This document shows positions 1 through 8,724 of a stretch of 64,000 nucleotides of DNA, piece after piece (positions within the stretch are counted from its first letter, which is position 1; the number at the start of each line of letters is the position of its first letter). The stretch lies in contig NZ_JABSOE010000009.1 in NCBI RefSeq assembly GCF_013618865.1, positions 25,426 to 89,425 of the forward strand. Reading direction: 5' to 3'. The translations under genes were made by a program, and so were the position numbers. The notes beneath the pieces were generated by a model. That model saw only the letters and a program-made list of their open reading frames with translations, was not told where the DNA came from and searched no databases. This DNA comes from Phocaeicola faecicola (GTDB lineage: Bacteria; Bacteroidota; Bacteroidia; Bacteroidales; Bacteroidaceae).

Positions 1-49
1 AACGTGCGGAGACCACCGTATTTTCTTTCTATACCGCCCCGTTGCCGTT

Positions 50-88
50 TGTCTAAAAATCATACATCCGGTGTCTAAATATTAGACA
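50..88 (+). promoter_or_regulatory. Paired 17-bp dyads: probable enhancer for the sigma-54 response regulator
   Basis: Two copies of the dyad TGTCTAA-N3-TTAGACA lie 22 bp apart centre to centre. The site at 72-88 has two perfect 7-base arms. The site at 50-66 has one perfect arm and a second arm matching at 5 of 7 bases. A pair with the same 22-bp phasing lies at 8589-8627. Both pairs sit 55-56 bp upstream of a -24 GG. Two helical turns between sites is the usual arrangement for cooperative binding of NtrC-type dimers. That the regulator at 7154-8530 binds here is inference. Confidence 0.75.
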
Positions 89-141
89 TTCGGCCAAAGA
101 GAGAATATCTAAAACCAACTGATAATAAAGTAGATAATCTC

Positions 142-157
142 TTGGCACGCTCTTTGT
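142..157 (+). promoter_or_regulatory. Sigma-54 promoter of the permease-ATPase-permease operon
   Basis: TTGGCACGCTCTTTGT matches the sigma-54 consensus TGGCACG-N4-TTGC: the -24 GG is at 144-145 and, after exactly 10 bases, the -12 dinucleotide at 156-157 is GT instead of GC. Transcription would start near 169, about 25 bases before the ATG at 194. The element downstream of the dyads at 50-88 fits an enhancer-dependent promoter. Confidence 0.75.
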
Positions 158-193
158 CTCCGGGAAAGAGGAACACTTTATTTTGTAAGAATC

Positions 194-2551
194 ATGAAAG
201 GATTACATACCTATTTCATCTTTTTGAGACGCAACCCTTCTTTTGCTTTCGTCAACCTGTTCGGACTGACCACGGCATTTGTCTTTGTACTGCTGATAGC
301 GAATATGGTTACCCGCCAGCTGACGGCCGACCGGAAACTGAAGGATGTGGAACGTATCTATGTCTTGTCGAACGAACATTACGCGGCCTCCCACTACCTG
401 GTGGGAGAACGGCTGGCTTCGCGGTATCCCGACATAGAGGACTGGTGCGGAGTGAATACCGAGGGGATGGACAACCTGATATATGCCACGTACCAGGATA
501 AAAAGACGAGGGTCAGACTTCATGCGGTAAAGGAAAATTTCTTCCGTTTCTTCTCGTTCCGCCTGCTCCACGGCAACCCCGACCAGGTGCTGGCCGACCG
601 CTACAGCATAGTACTGACCGAATCGGGGGCCCGCAGGTTGTTCGGAAACGAAGATCCGGTGGGAAAGACCTTGCAGCTTTCGGGCGGCAAACAGCCGGTC
701 TACACCGTAACCGGCATTGTGGAGGATATGGACCGTTCGCTGTTCAGTGCAGAGACCGACGGCTTCGTCCCCTTCGATATGGTAGATTACATCAACTATG
801 GCAGCAGCCGGAACAATCCGCAGATGAACAATGCGGGAGGCACCATGATCTTTGCACGCTTCGCCAAGGGATGCGACCCGAACGCAAAGAACAAAGACCT
901 GCTGGATTTCCAGAAGAGTTTTTTCTGGCTGTACCAGTTCAACTACATGGAAAAGGCTTTATGGATACCGATGCGCGAACTGTATTTCTCAGAGATACTG
1001 GCCCCGAATATGGAACAGTACAGTCTGACCAAGGTGGTGATATTCGGAGTCTCCGGCCTGCTGATTCTGCTGATGGCTATCTTCAACTACCTCAGCATGA
1101 GCGTGGCACAGATCAGTTTCCGTGCCAAGGAAATGGCTACCCGCCGGCTACTGGAATCGTCGCAGACTGCCATCTTCTGGCGGATGATGGGCGAAGCCTT
1201 GCTGATGGTGGCGGCGGCGCTCGGACTGGCCTTCCTGATTGCACTGGCCATCGAGCCGCAGGTCGATAAGATTTTCCATACACGGACCGACCTGTATGGC
1301 GACCTCGGACCGCTTACCCTGGGCAGTTACCTGGCAGTAGCAGTGGCAGTCGCCTTTCTGGCCGGCTTTGTACCGGCCTCCCTGCTGGTACGCTACAAGC
1401 CGATAGACATTGTGAAGGGCAACCTGCGCAGGAAGACCAAGTCTGTTTACCTGAGGGCCCTGTACGTACTGCAAACGGGACTGACGCTGGCCATGCTGTG
1501 CTGCAGCATCTATCTGGGCAGGAAAGTATACTGTGTCTTGCATGAGCCTCTGGGGTATAGCTACGGACAGGTACTGGACTATCCGCGCACAGGGACCCTG
1601 CAGCAGATGAGGCTTTTCAGAAGCGAGGCACTGAAACGGCCGTTCGTAAAATACGTGTGTTTCACGCAGGGAACCCCCAACAGCCGGGGCAACAATAACT
1701 CCATGCAGGCCTATACCGGACAGGATGATTTGAAGAACATCAGTTTCCAGGTGTTCCGTACCGATACAGTGTTTACGCATATTTTCCGGATTCCGGTACA
1801 GCGGAAGGAACGGGCAACGGGGCACGGAGAGACATACCTGTTTTCGGAAAGCACTTTCCGGGAACTGGCACTGAAGCCGGAAGAGGTGACGGAAATCCGT
1901 ACGCAGGACGATGCCTTCCCGGTCAACGGCTATTTCGGCGACCTGAAATTCGGTTCGATACTGGACATTCAAAGTCCGCACCTCATCTCGGAAATGCCGG
2001 CCGACAGCATCCGCCCCTGGAACATACTGGTAGACGTACAGGGAAATGATCCGGAAGCCTGCCGGAAAGAACTGGACCGGTTGTATGCCCGCATCACAGA
2101 AGGCATTCCCTTCGATTCGTCCTGGTATGCCGACGAGGTAAAAGAGACGTACCGCGACATGATCGGGATGCAGCAGCTGCTCTTCGGATTTACGGCGGCA
2201 GCGTTCATCATCTCTCTGTCGGGACTGACTGCCATGAGCCTGTATTTCATCAGTCAGCGGAAGCGTGACATGGCCGTACGGAAGGTGTTCGGCTCGACCC
2301 AGCAAAAGGAGATGATGCGGCTGATGAAGTTCGTACTGGTCTCCCTGGGCATGGCACTCGTCATGGCACTGCCGCTGATCAGTATCGGTGTCCGGCTGAT
2401 TGACCGGGCCGTGAATTTCCGGAACGGTATGGAAGGATGGATCCTACCGGTAGCCTTCCTGACCGTGGCTCTTCTGTCATTGGCCTCCATCTGGCTCATC
2501 AGCCGGCAGGCGGTAAGAGAAAACCCGGTCGACCATCTGAAAACCGAATAA
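194..2551 (+). CDS. MacB/FtsX-type ABC transporter permease
   Basis: This 785-residue inner-membrane permease is probably part of a mechanotransmission-type ABC exporter. One membrane segment lies near residues 20-40, followed by a periplasmic MacB_PCD-like domain. A first FtsX block with four helices begins near residue 284. A second periplasmic domain follows, then a second FtsX block at about 665-780. It has no ATPase domain; the separate ATPase starts 43 bp downstream. It ends in an NPV-x-x-LKTE tail that recurs in the permeases at 3354 and 12055. The start at 194 lies about 25 bases after the predicted sigma-54 start point. The exported substrate cannot be told from sequence. Confidence 0.9.
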   Translation: MKGLHTYFIFLRRNPSFAFVNLFGLTTAFVFVLLIANMVTRQLTADRKLKDVERIYVLSNEHYAASHYLVGERLASRYPDIEDWCGVNTEGMDNLIYATYQDKKTRVRLHAVKENFFRFFSFRLLHGNPDQVLADRYSIVLTESGARRLFGNEDPVGKTLQLSGGKQPVYTVTGIVEDMDRSLFSAETDGFVPFDMVDYINYGSSRNNPQMNNAGGTMIFARFAKGCDPNAKNKDLLDFQKSFFWLYQFNYMEKALWIPMRELYFSEILAPNMEQYSLTKVVIFGVSGLLILLMAIFNYLSMSVAQISFRAKEMATRRLLESSQTAIFWRMMGEALLMVAAALGLAFLIALAIEPQVDKIFHTRTDLYGDLGPLTLGSYLAVAVAVAFLAGFVPASLLVRYKPIDIVKGNLRRKTKSVYLRALYVLQTGLTLAMLCCSIYLGRKVYCVLHEPLGYSYGQVLDYPRTGTLQQMRLFRSEALKRPFVKYVCFTQGTPNSRGNNNSMQAYTGQDDLKNISFQVFRTDTVFTHIFRIPVQRKERATGHGETYLFSESTFRELALKPEEVTEIRTQDDAFPVNGYFGDLKFGSILDIQSPHLISEMPADSIRPWNILVDVQGNDPEACRKELDRLYARITEGIPFDSSWYADEVKETYRDMIGMQQLLFGFTAAAFIISLSGLTAMSLYFISQRKRDMAVRKVFGSTQQKEMMRLMKFVLVSLGMALVMALPLISIGVRLIDRAVNFRNGMEGWILPVAFLTVALLSLASIWLISRQAVRENPVDHLKTE

Positions 2552-2594
2552 TTCCTCACCACAAATAAATTAATATCATTAAACATATACCATT

Positions 2595-3272
2595 ATGATC
2601 AAGATTGAAAATCTCAGCAAATCCTTCCGCACTACGGAAGTGGAAACCATTGCACTGAATAATGTAAGTCTGGAAGTCGGCGAAAAAGAGTTTGTGGCCA
2701 TCATGGGCCCCTCGGGCTGCGGCAAGTCGACCTTGTTGAACATCCTGGGACTGCTGGATAATCCGTCATCGGGCAATTATTACCTGGACGGAAAGGAGGT
2801 AGGGCATCTGAAAGAGAAAGGCCGTACCCGCGTCCGGAAAGGAAACATCGGTTTTGTGTTCCAGAGTTTCAACCTGATTGACGAGCTGAATGTATTTGAG
2901 AACGTGGAACTGCCGCTGACTTACCTGAACATCCCTGCCGACGAGCGCAAGCGCAGGGTGAACGAAATCCTGTCGCGCATGAACATCAGTCACCGGGCCA
3001 AACATTATCCGCAGCAGCTTTCGGGCGGACAGCAGCAGCGTGTGGCCATTGCCAGGGCAGTGGTATCGAATCCGAAGATTATTCTGGCGGATGAGCCTAC
3101 CGGAAACCTGGATTCGAAGAACGGACAGGAGGTCATGGAACTGCTTACCGAACTGAACAAGGAGGGAACGACCATTGTCATGGTGACGCACAGTCAGCGC
3201 GATGCAGGATTTGCAGGAAGAACCGTCCACCTGTTCGACGGACAGATTGTGTCTTCTATCGATGAGATGTAG
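2595..3272 (+). CDS. ABC transporter ATP-binding protein, LolD/MacB type
   Basis: This 225-residue nucleotide-binding subunit powers the flanking FtsX permeases. Walker A is GPSGCGKST near residue 38, the Q-loop follows as FVFQSFNL, the ABC signature is LSGGQQQR, Walker B is [11 protein letters not shown] and the switch histidine is in VTHSQ. Length and the DEPTGNLDS motif are typical of LolD/MacB/FtsE-class ATPases. It is the only such ATPase in this locus, so it may serve the permeases at 194, 3354 and possibly 12055. The gene sits 43 bp after the first permease and 81 bp before the second, on the same strand. Confidence 0.95.
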   Translation: MIKIENLSKSFRTTEVETIALNNVSLEVGEKEFVAIMGPSGCGKSTLLNILGLLDNPSSGNYYLDGKEVGHLKEKGRTRVRKGNIGFVFQSFNLIDELNVFENVELPLTYLNIPADERKRRVNEILSRMNISHRAKHYPQQLSGGQQQRVAIARAVVSNPKIILADEPTGNLDSKNGQEVMELLTELNKEGTTIVMVTHSQRDAGFAGRTVHLFDGQIVSSIDEM

Positions 3273-3353
3273 GTCATCGGCCAGCTGACAGAAAGGTACA
3301 AACGGATGACTGATCACAGTATTAATGAATGAACAGATAACAGCATACAGGAT

Positions 3354-5735
3354 ATGAAACGGGCTTTTCAGAATCTTTTCCGGAAGGGGGAAGGGAATCC
3401 GATCAAGATTATCTGCCTGGGCGTGGGACTGGCCATCGGACTGGTCATGCTGGCGGAAGTTATCTTCGAACGGTCGTACGACAATTTTATTCCCCGGCTG
3501 GAGGATACGTATCAGATACAGAGTGCTTATGCGAGTTCGACCGACCTCAGCGAGCACAAGCAAAGAAATTATTCAAGTGTATCGGGGGCCATTGCTCCCG
3601 GTATCAAGACGTATTGCCCGGAGGTAGAGGCGGCTACACGGTATACGGAACTCAACTACGAGATGAAGCTGGTGACGGAAGACCAGCGGATGATACAGGG
3701 TAATGCGTTTTTCTGCGACAGTGCTTTCTTCGATGTATTCCCGCGCGACCTGCTGGTGGGAGAAGATCCGCATACGGGACTGGAGAAGGCGAATCAGGCT
3801 TATATTTCTTCGGAAATGAGTGAGAAACTGGGAGGCGAGATAGTTGGGAAGACCCTTTACTGGAAAGAATTTCCGCAGTTCCAGCTGACCGTGGCAGGGG
3901 TCTTCGAGGCCTTTCCGGAGAATACGCACCTTCCGAAGATGGACGTGCTGGTGGCCATGCCTACCATCGGACAGGTAAGCTGGGACGGCAGGAACAACTG
4001 GGTGGGAAATGACCGTTATGCCGGATACATACGGCTGGCTCCGGGCACCGACCCGAAAGTGCTGGCCCCGGGGGTTGAGCATATGATGGATGTGCACGGA
4101 ATTACCGAAAGTATACGCCAGGCAGGCGGTACCCTGAAATACAGTTTCCAGCCGGTGGAGGAACTCTTTACGGCCTCCGATTATAACCGCATCATGAACC
4201 TGGTCTTCCTGGGATTCGGCATCATCATGCTGATGGTGGCGGTACTGAACTACATCCTGCTGGTGGTTTCCTCACTGGTCAACCGGGCCAAGAGCATTGC
4301 GACCTACCGTTGCTACGGGGCCGGCAACAAGGAGATTTACCGGATGATTTTCGCAGAGTCGGGACTGCACTGCTTCCTGAGTCTGATACTGGCGGTATTG
4401 ATTGTGTTCGGCCTGCAGGACTTTCTGCAGGAGCAGATCGGCCACAGTCTGTCGTCCCTCTTTCCTCCTGCGACTCTGGTGGTATGCCTGGGAGTAACCC
4501 TGGCCGTGGCTGCGGCATGCGGTCTCCTGCCGGGATATTTCTATACCCGTATTCCGGTGACTTATGCCTACCGCCGGTATACGGAACATAAACGGTTGTG
4601 GAAACTGGGACTGCTCTTCGTGCAGTTCCTGCTGACCTCGCTGTTTGTGTGCCTGCTGACCGTCATCGGTCTGCAATATCATAACCTGACGCATTTCCAG
4701 ACCGGTTTCGAATACCGGAACGTAGTGTATGTCTCACTGCCCGGAACGAAACCGGTGGAACGGGAACGGTGTGTGCAGGAACTGAAAAAACTGCCGAATG
4801 TCAGTGGGGTGACCTGGGGATATCAGGAGATGTTCCTGACCTGCAGCGGCAATAATGTGTTCATGGAGGGAGAAGACAGGCAACTGTTCAACGTGGCGGA
4901 TATGTACCTGGTGGGACTGGATTATCACCGGACGTTCGAGATTCCGGTCATTGAGGGACGCACGTTCACCCCTCATCTGAGAGACAGCCTGACACAGGAG
5001 GTGATGGTGAGCCGCAGTTTTGTGGAGAAGATGAAGCAACTGGGTATCTGGAAGGATTCTCCCATCGGAAAGACCTTCTGTATTACGGATCACCAGGGAC
5101 AGGCCAGAATATGCGGGGTGTATGAGAACATCCAGCTGGGATCGCAGGTAGCTGAAAAGTATGATTCCCGTCCTACGGTCATGTTTTACGGGAATGAGCC
5201 CAACCACCAGCTGTATATACGACTGAAAGAAACGGGCAGCCGGCAAATGGAAGAGATACAGCGGGTGATTACGGAGACCATGCCCAGTCAGGACAAGAAG
5301 GTATACAGTCTGAACATGGACATGGAGAACCTCTACAATGGGGTCCTGCACATACGGAACAGCGTCCTCTTTGCCGGCATCTGTATCCTGCTCATCGCAC
5401 TCATCGGACTGACGGCCTATGTAAGGGATGAGGTCAACCGCCGCCGCTCGGAAATTGCCATCCGCATGATACACGGTGCAGGCATCGGCAACGTGGAACG
5501 GCTCTTCCTCGGCGACCTGCTGAAGACGGCCTTGCCGGCAATACTGACAGGAGGCATGGTGGCTTACCTGCTGAGCCGGCAGATGCTGGAACTGTTTGCC
5601 ACGAAAATCGACCTGACGGCAGGGCTGTTCGGCGGATGCATGCTGGCCGTACTGGGCTGTATCCTGGCACAGGCTGCAGGACTGATAAGAAAGGCGGCAC
5701 AGACCAATCCTACCATCAATCTGCGGACGGAATAG
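3354..5735 (+). CDS. MacB/FtsX-type ABC transporter permease
   Basis: This 793-residue permease is a paralogue of the one at 194. It has an N-terminal membrane segment near residues 20-37, a large periplasmic domain, an FtsX block from about residue 280 (LVFLGFGIIMLMVAVLNYIL), a second periplasmic domain, and a C-terminal FtsX block at about 665-790. The tail is TNPTINLRTE. It is the last gene of the operon and is followed by a strong hairpin at 5809-5854. Two full-length double-FtsX permeases around one ATPase suggest a heterodimeric transporter, but its substrate is unknown. Confidence 0.9.
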   Translation: MKRAFQNLFRKGEGNPIKIICLGVGLAIGLVMLAEVIFERSYDNFIPRLEDTYQIQSAYASSTDLSEHKQRNYSSVSGAIAPGIKTYCPEVEAATRYTELNYEMKLVTEDQRMIQGNAFFCDSAFFDVFPRDLLVGEDPHTGLEKANQAYISSEMSEKLGGEIVGKTLYWKEFPQFQLTVAGVFEAFPENTHLPKMDVLVAMPTIGQVSWDGRNNWVGNDRYAGYIRLAPGTDPKVLAPGVEHMMDVHGITESIRQAGGTLKYSFQPVEELFTASDYNRIMNLVFLGFGIIMLMVAVLNYILLVVSSLVNRAKSIATYRCYGAGNKEIYRMIFAESGLHCFLSLILAVLIVFGLQDFLQEQIGHSLSSLFPPATLVVCLGVTLAVAAACGLLPGYFYTRIPVTYAYRRYTEHKRLWKLGLLFVQFLLTSLFVCLLTVIGLQYHNLTHFQTGFEYRNVVYVSLPGTKPVERERCVQELKKLPNVSGVTWGYQEMFLTCSGNNVFMEGEDRQLFNVADMYLVGLDYHRTFEIPVIEGRTFTPHLRDSLTQEVMVSRSFVEKMKQLGIWKDSPIGKTFCITDHQGQARICGVYENIQLGSQVAEKYDSRPTVMFYGNEPNHQLYIRLKETGSRQMEEIQRVITETMPSQDKKVYSLNMDMENLYNGVLHIRNSVLFAGICILLIALIGLTAYVRDEVNRRRSEIAIRMIHGAGIGNVERLFLGDLLKTALPAILTGGMVAYLLSRQMLELFATKIDLTAGLFGGCMLAVLGCILAQAAGLIRKAAQTNPTINLRTE

Positions 5736-5808
5736 CCTAGACGGCATCCGTCTGGCAGACGGAAAATAACATGGACAGAGAAGGCTGAAAGGGATTCAGA
5801 GTAATACA

Positions 5809-5854
5809 CACGCCGGTGGAATCAAGGAGTTTTCCAAGTGATTCCACCGGCGTG
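5809..5854. terminator. Bidirectional hairpin between convergent operons
   Basis: A perfect 16-bp stem (5809-5824 paired with 5839-5854, 14-base loop) lies between the stop of the permease and the stop of the kinase gene reading the other way. There is no long T-run on either side, so it may act by folding alone. Confidence 0.6.
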
Positions 5855-5859
5855 CTTCG

Positions 5860-7164
5860 TTATTCAAATTCCAGGACGAAGGTGGTGTTCCATCCTCCGG
5901 TACCGGCCTGCAGGAGACTGATGCTTCCTCCCGAAAGTTTCATGATCTGGCGCGACAGCGAAAGACCGATGCCGTTGCCGTCGCTGCGGGTAGTGAAGAA
6001 GGGAACGAATATCTGCTCGGCCACGTTGTCAGGAATGGCCGGACCGTTGTTGCTGAAATGCACAAAGACATGGTCTTCCTTCGAACTGTACGCACGGACG
6101 TGAATCCGTCCTTCCGCCTCTCCAATGGCCTGCACGGCATTCCGGGTCAGGTTGATCAGCACCTGCCGGATCAGGTTCGGGTCGGCATAAATCATCAGGT
6201 CGGAGGGCTCTATCTGTAACGTCAGACTGACGGACGGAGGAACCAGTCCCAGCCGCTCTACCTGCTGCAGCAAGTCGAGCAGGTAAAAAGGTTCGGGAGA
6301 AGGCTTCTGCAAGGCGGAGAACTTCCGGTAGCTGTCGACAAAGGAAATCAGACCGGCAGAAGTATCGTGAATGGCCCGGATGCCCTCGTACAAAGGAGTG
6401 CCCAGTACATCCGGACGCTTCAGGAAAGTCTCGCTCAACGAGGAAATCGGAGCAATGGAATTCATGATCTCGTGCGTCAGTACCCGGGTCAGTTTTACCC
6501 ATGAATCCAATTCCTTCGCATCCAGTTCACTGCGAATATCGTTCAACGTCAGGATACGCACCTGTCCACTTCCCAGTTGCATGATGGAAGCCCGCACCAG
6601 CAGCTGCACCTCCCCTTTGGGAGTAGACAGGCGGATGTGGCAGCGCTCCCCCGTGCGCAGGTTCCGCAACTGACGGGGAATCTCCTCCCCGTACCGCTCC
6701 AGCTGCTGCAGGGTAGCCAATACCGGCAAACCCAGGAGAGAAGCCGCCACTGGGTTGGTCTGTATCACCTTGCCCTCCTCATCCAGTACCACAATGCCCG
6801 AAGTCACGCTGGAAAGAATCTGTTCATAAAAACGTTCGCGCTGCTCCATCAGGTGCTTCTGCTCTCCCATCAGATCGCCGAACTGGTTCAGGGTATCCTG
6901 CAGGATCCGTTCCCCGCCCGAATGTCCATAAGCCGGAAGGCGGAACGAATAATCACGGTTGCGGATGGCCTCCAGCATCAGCCAGCTCTTCTCACGCAGC
7001 TGCTTCTGTGCCTGCCGGTAGAGCAGGAAGGCACCTCCGCACAACAGCAAGCCTGCTGCCATCTCCTTCCAGTTGTCCTGCACCACCCCCAAGGTAACCA
7101 GTACGGTACCTATCACCAGGGCCAGCAGACGGAAGGTCAGTGAATAAATCCATCTAGAGTCCAT
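5860..7164 (-). CDS. Sensor histidine kinase, NtrY/NtrB-like
   Basis: This 434-residue membrane kinase partners the response regulator encoded just upstream; the two genes overlap by 11 bp. Two helices (about 10-28 and 34-50) leave almost no periplasmic loop, so the signal may be sensed in the membrane or cytoplasm. A linker and a PAS domain (about 107-210) follow. The phospho-accepting H231 is in LTHEIMNSIAP. The ATPase domain has an N-box (RNAVQAI, N342), an F-box (IFVPFFTTR) and a G2 box (GNGIGLSLS). The G1 box reads NNGPAIP, with Asn in place of the usual Asp. The sensed signal is unknown; envelope stress or a toxic compound would suit the exporter context. Confidence 0.92.
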   Translation of the reverse strand: MDSRWIYSLTFRLLALVIGTVLVTLGVVQDNWKEMAAGLLLCGGAFLLYRQAQKQLREKSWLMLEAIRNRDYSFRLPAYGHSGGERILQDTLNQFGDLMGEQKHLMEQRERFYEQILSSVTSGIVVLDEEGKVIQTNPVAASLLGLPVLATLQQLERYGEEIPRQLRNLRTGERCHIRLSTPKGEVQLLVRASIMQLGSGQVRILTLNDIRSELDAKELDSWVKLTRVLTHEIMNSIAPISSLSETFLKRPDVLGTPLYEGIRAIHDTSAGLISFVDSYRKFSALQKPSPEPFYLLDLLQQVERLGLVPPSVSLTLQIEPSDLMIYADPNLIRQVLINLTRNAVQAIGEAEGRIHVRAYSSKEDHVFVHFSNNGPAIPDNVAEQIFVPFFTTRSDGNGIGLSLSRQIMKLSGGSISLLQAGTGGWNTTFVLEFE

Positions 7165-8530
7165 AGCGTTTCATCTTGTTATACAATGTCTGCCGCGTAA
7201 TGCCCAACTGGGCAGCAGCCTGAGAAAGATTTCCCTCACACTGTTCGATGGCGCGTTTCACCATGCTCCGCTCCATCTCATCCAGGGTATGAAATTCGGT
7301 AGCCGCTTCCTGTACCGGCGCTGCAGCCGGAGCAAGCGAAGCATTCAGCTGCAGGGTATCTGCCTGAATCGTCTCACCGTCGGACAGGATGACCGCCTTC
7401 TCCACCGCATGCTGCAGTTCGCGGATATTGCCCGACCAGGGATGTTCCAGCAGGCGTCTCGCCGCCTCGGGAGAGAAGGTCTTCTCCCCGCTGCCATACT
7501 GACGGGTATACTGCTCCAGGAAACGCTTGGCCAGCGGAAGGATGTCTTCTTTCCGTTCCCGCAAGGCCGGAAGGTGAAGGTGAATGGTGTTGATGCGATA
7601 AAGCAGGTCTTCGCGGAATTCCCCGTTACGGACCATCTCCTCCAGGTTGCGGTTGGTGGCACAGATCAGCCGGATATTGGTCGGACAGGGAGTATTGCTT
7701 CCCACCTTCACATAGGCCCGTTTCTGAATCACGGTAAGCAATTTGGCCTGCAGGTGATACGGCAGGTTGGCTATCTCATCCAGGAACAAGGTACCTCCGT
7801 CGGCAGCCTCAAACCGTCCGGCACGGTCAGTATGGGCATCCGTAAACGAACCCTTCACGTGTCCGAACAGTTCACTTTCGAAAAGCGACTCCGTCACAGC
7901 CCCCATATCCACGGAGACCATCGGTCCGGAATGCCGATTCGACAAGCGGTGGATTTCGCGGGCCAGCATGTCCTTTCCGGTACCGTTCTCCCCGGTAATC
8001 AGGATATTGGCATCGGTGGTACTCACTTTCTCGACCAGCATGCGCAGCGGACGTATGGCAGCAGAATTGCCCCAGAACATGGTAGACTCCTGAACGGCAG
8101 GGGCCTTTCGGGAAGCCTTCGGGTCTTTTCTGTCGCCACAGACTTTCTGATAGGTTTCCTGCAAGGTCTGTACCAGACGGGTGTTGTCCCAGGGCTTCAC
8201 CACAAAATCAGAGGCCCCTTCCTTGATGCCCGTCACGGCAAGATTGATATCGGCATACGCAGTGAAAAGTACCACTCCGGTACGGGGAGAAAGGCGTTTG
8301 ATCTCGCGCAACCAGAACAGTCCTTCGTTTCCGCTGTTGATACCCGACGAGAAGTTCATATCAAGCAGCACCACATCGATTTTCTCCTTGGCCAGGAGGG
8401 TAGGAAGTGTCACCGGAGAACTGAGCGTCAGTACGCGGAAGAAATAATCGCCCAAAAGGTATTGAAGCGAAGTCAGAATGTTACGGTTGTCGTCTACAAC
8501 CAGCAGGGTTCCTTGTTTTGTCATTTTCAT
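7154..8530 (-). CDS. Sigma-54-dependent response regulator, NtrC family
   Basis: This protein of about 458 residues activates RNA polymerase with sigma-54 when phosphorylated. The receiver domain has acidic pair D13-D14, phospho-acceptor D57 and K112. The AAA+ domain has Walker A GENGTGKD (about 180-187) and Walker B GGTLFLDE (245-252). The sigma-54 contact loop reads GSFTDA (227-232) instead of GAFTGA. A Fis-type helix-turn-helix ends the protein (434-456). I place the start at ATG 8530 (ATG 8524 is also possible), because a -7 element lies at 8549-8556 and upstream codons code for no domain. The likely targets are the two dyad-plus-sigma-54 regions at 50-157 and 8589-8696. Confidence 0.93.
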   Translation of the reverse strand: MKMTKQGTLLVVDDNRNILTSLQYLLGDYFFRVLTLSSPVTLPTLLAKEKIDVVLLDMNFSSGINSGNEGLFWLREIKRLSPRTGVVLFTAYADINLAVTGIKEGASDFVVKPWDNTRLVQTLQETYQKVCGDRKDPKASRKAPAVQESTMFWGNSAAIRPLRMLVEKVSTTDANILITGENGTGKDMLAREIHRLSNRHSGPMVSVDMGAVTESLFESELFGHVKGSFTDAHTDRAGRFEAADGGTLFLDEIANLPYHLQAKLLTVIQKRAYVKVGSNTPCPTNIRLICATNRNLEEMVRNGEFREDLLYRINTIHLHLPALRERKEDILPLAKRFLEQYTRQYGSGEKTFSPEAARRLLEHPWSGNIRELQHAVEKAVILSDGETIQADTLQLNASLAPAAAPVQEAATEFHTLDEMERSMVKRAIEQCEGNLSQAAAQLGITRQTLYNKMKRYGL

Positions 8531-8548
8531 CAGATTTTTTGCACGAAG

Positions 8549-8556
8549 CAAAGATA
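8549..8556 (-). promoter_or_regulatory. Promoter -7 element of the response regulator-kinase operon
   Basis: The minus strand reads TATCTTTG, a full match to the Bacteroidetes -7 consensus TAnnTTTG, 19 bases from the chosen start at 8530. I see no clear -33 TTG. The nearest dyad (8589-8605) lies about 33-56 bp upstream, where bound regulator could act on its own gene. Confidence 0.5.
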
Positions 8557-8588
8557 AGGAAAGATAAAAAAGGAAGGCGGATTGGGAG

Positions 8589-8627
8589 TGACAAAAAATT
8601 AGACACTTGCTGTCTAATTTTTTGTCA
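8589..8627 (+). promoter_or_regulatory. Paired 17-bp dyads forming a perfect 39-bp palindrome (second enhancer)
   Basis: Positions 8589-8605 and 8611-8627 are exact reverse complements around a 5-base centre. Each half is also an imperfect dyad of the TGTCTAA-N3-TTAGACA type: TGACAAA-AAA-TTAGACA and its mirror. The centres are 22 bp apart, as at 50-88. The position between divergent promoters argues for a regulator-binding site and not a terminator. Confidence 0.75.
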
Positions 8628-8680
8628 TCTCTGCGGAAACGATATTTAACAAGTCGCTGTATCAAAGCAACTTACATTTA

Positions 8681-8696
8681 TGGCACGGATTTTGAT
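8681..8696 (+). promoter_or_regulatory. Sigma-54 promoter of the TolC-adaptor operon
   Basis: TGGCACGGATTTTGAT matches TGGCACG-N4-TTGC, with the -24 GG at 8682-8683 and, 10 bases on, GA at 8694-8695 in place of GC. The predicted start point near 8707 precedes the ATG at 8725. The distance from the upstream dyad pair (8627 to 8682, 55 bp) is almost the same as at the first operon (88 to 144, 56 bp). Confidence 0.7.
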
Positions 8697-8724
8697 TTAT
8701 CTCCGGCGAAGAAAATAAGCAAAA

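Noticed and set aside
142..501. 119-residue open frame overlapping the first permease gene
   Set aside because: It is out of frame with the clear 785-residue permease, starts inside the sigma-54 element and has no domain.
1148..2305. 385-residue open frame opposite the first permease
   Set aside because: It is an antisense shadow of a well-supported coding region, with biased His/Arg/Gln-rich composition and no motif.
7289..8557. 422-residue open frame opposite the response regulator
   Set aside because: The minus-strand frame has complete receiver, AAA+ and Fis domains, so this one is a shadow.
8589..8627. The 39-bp palindrome as a terminator
   Set aside because: It lies between divergent gene starts, and its halves match the operator dyads at 50-88.
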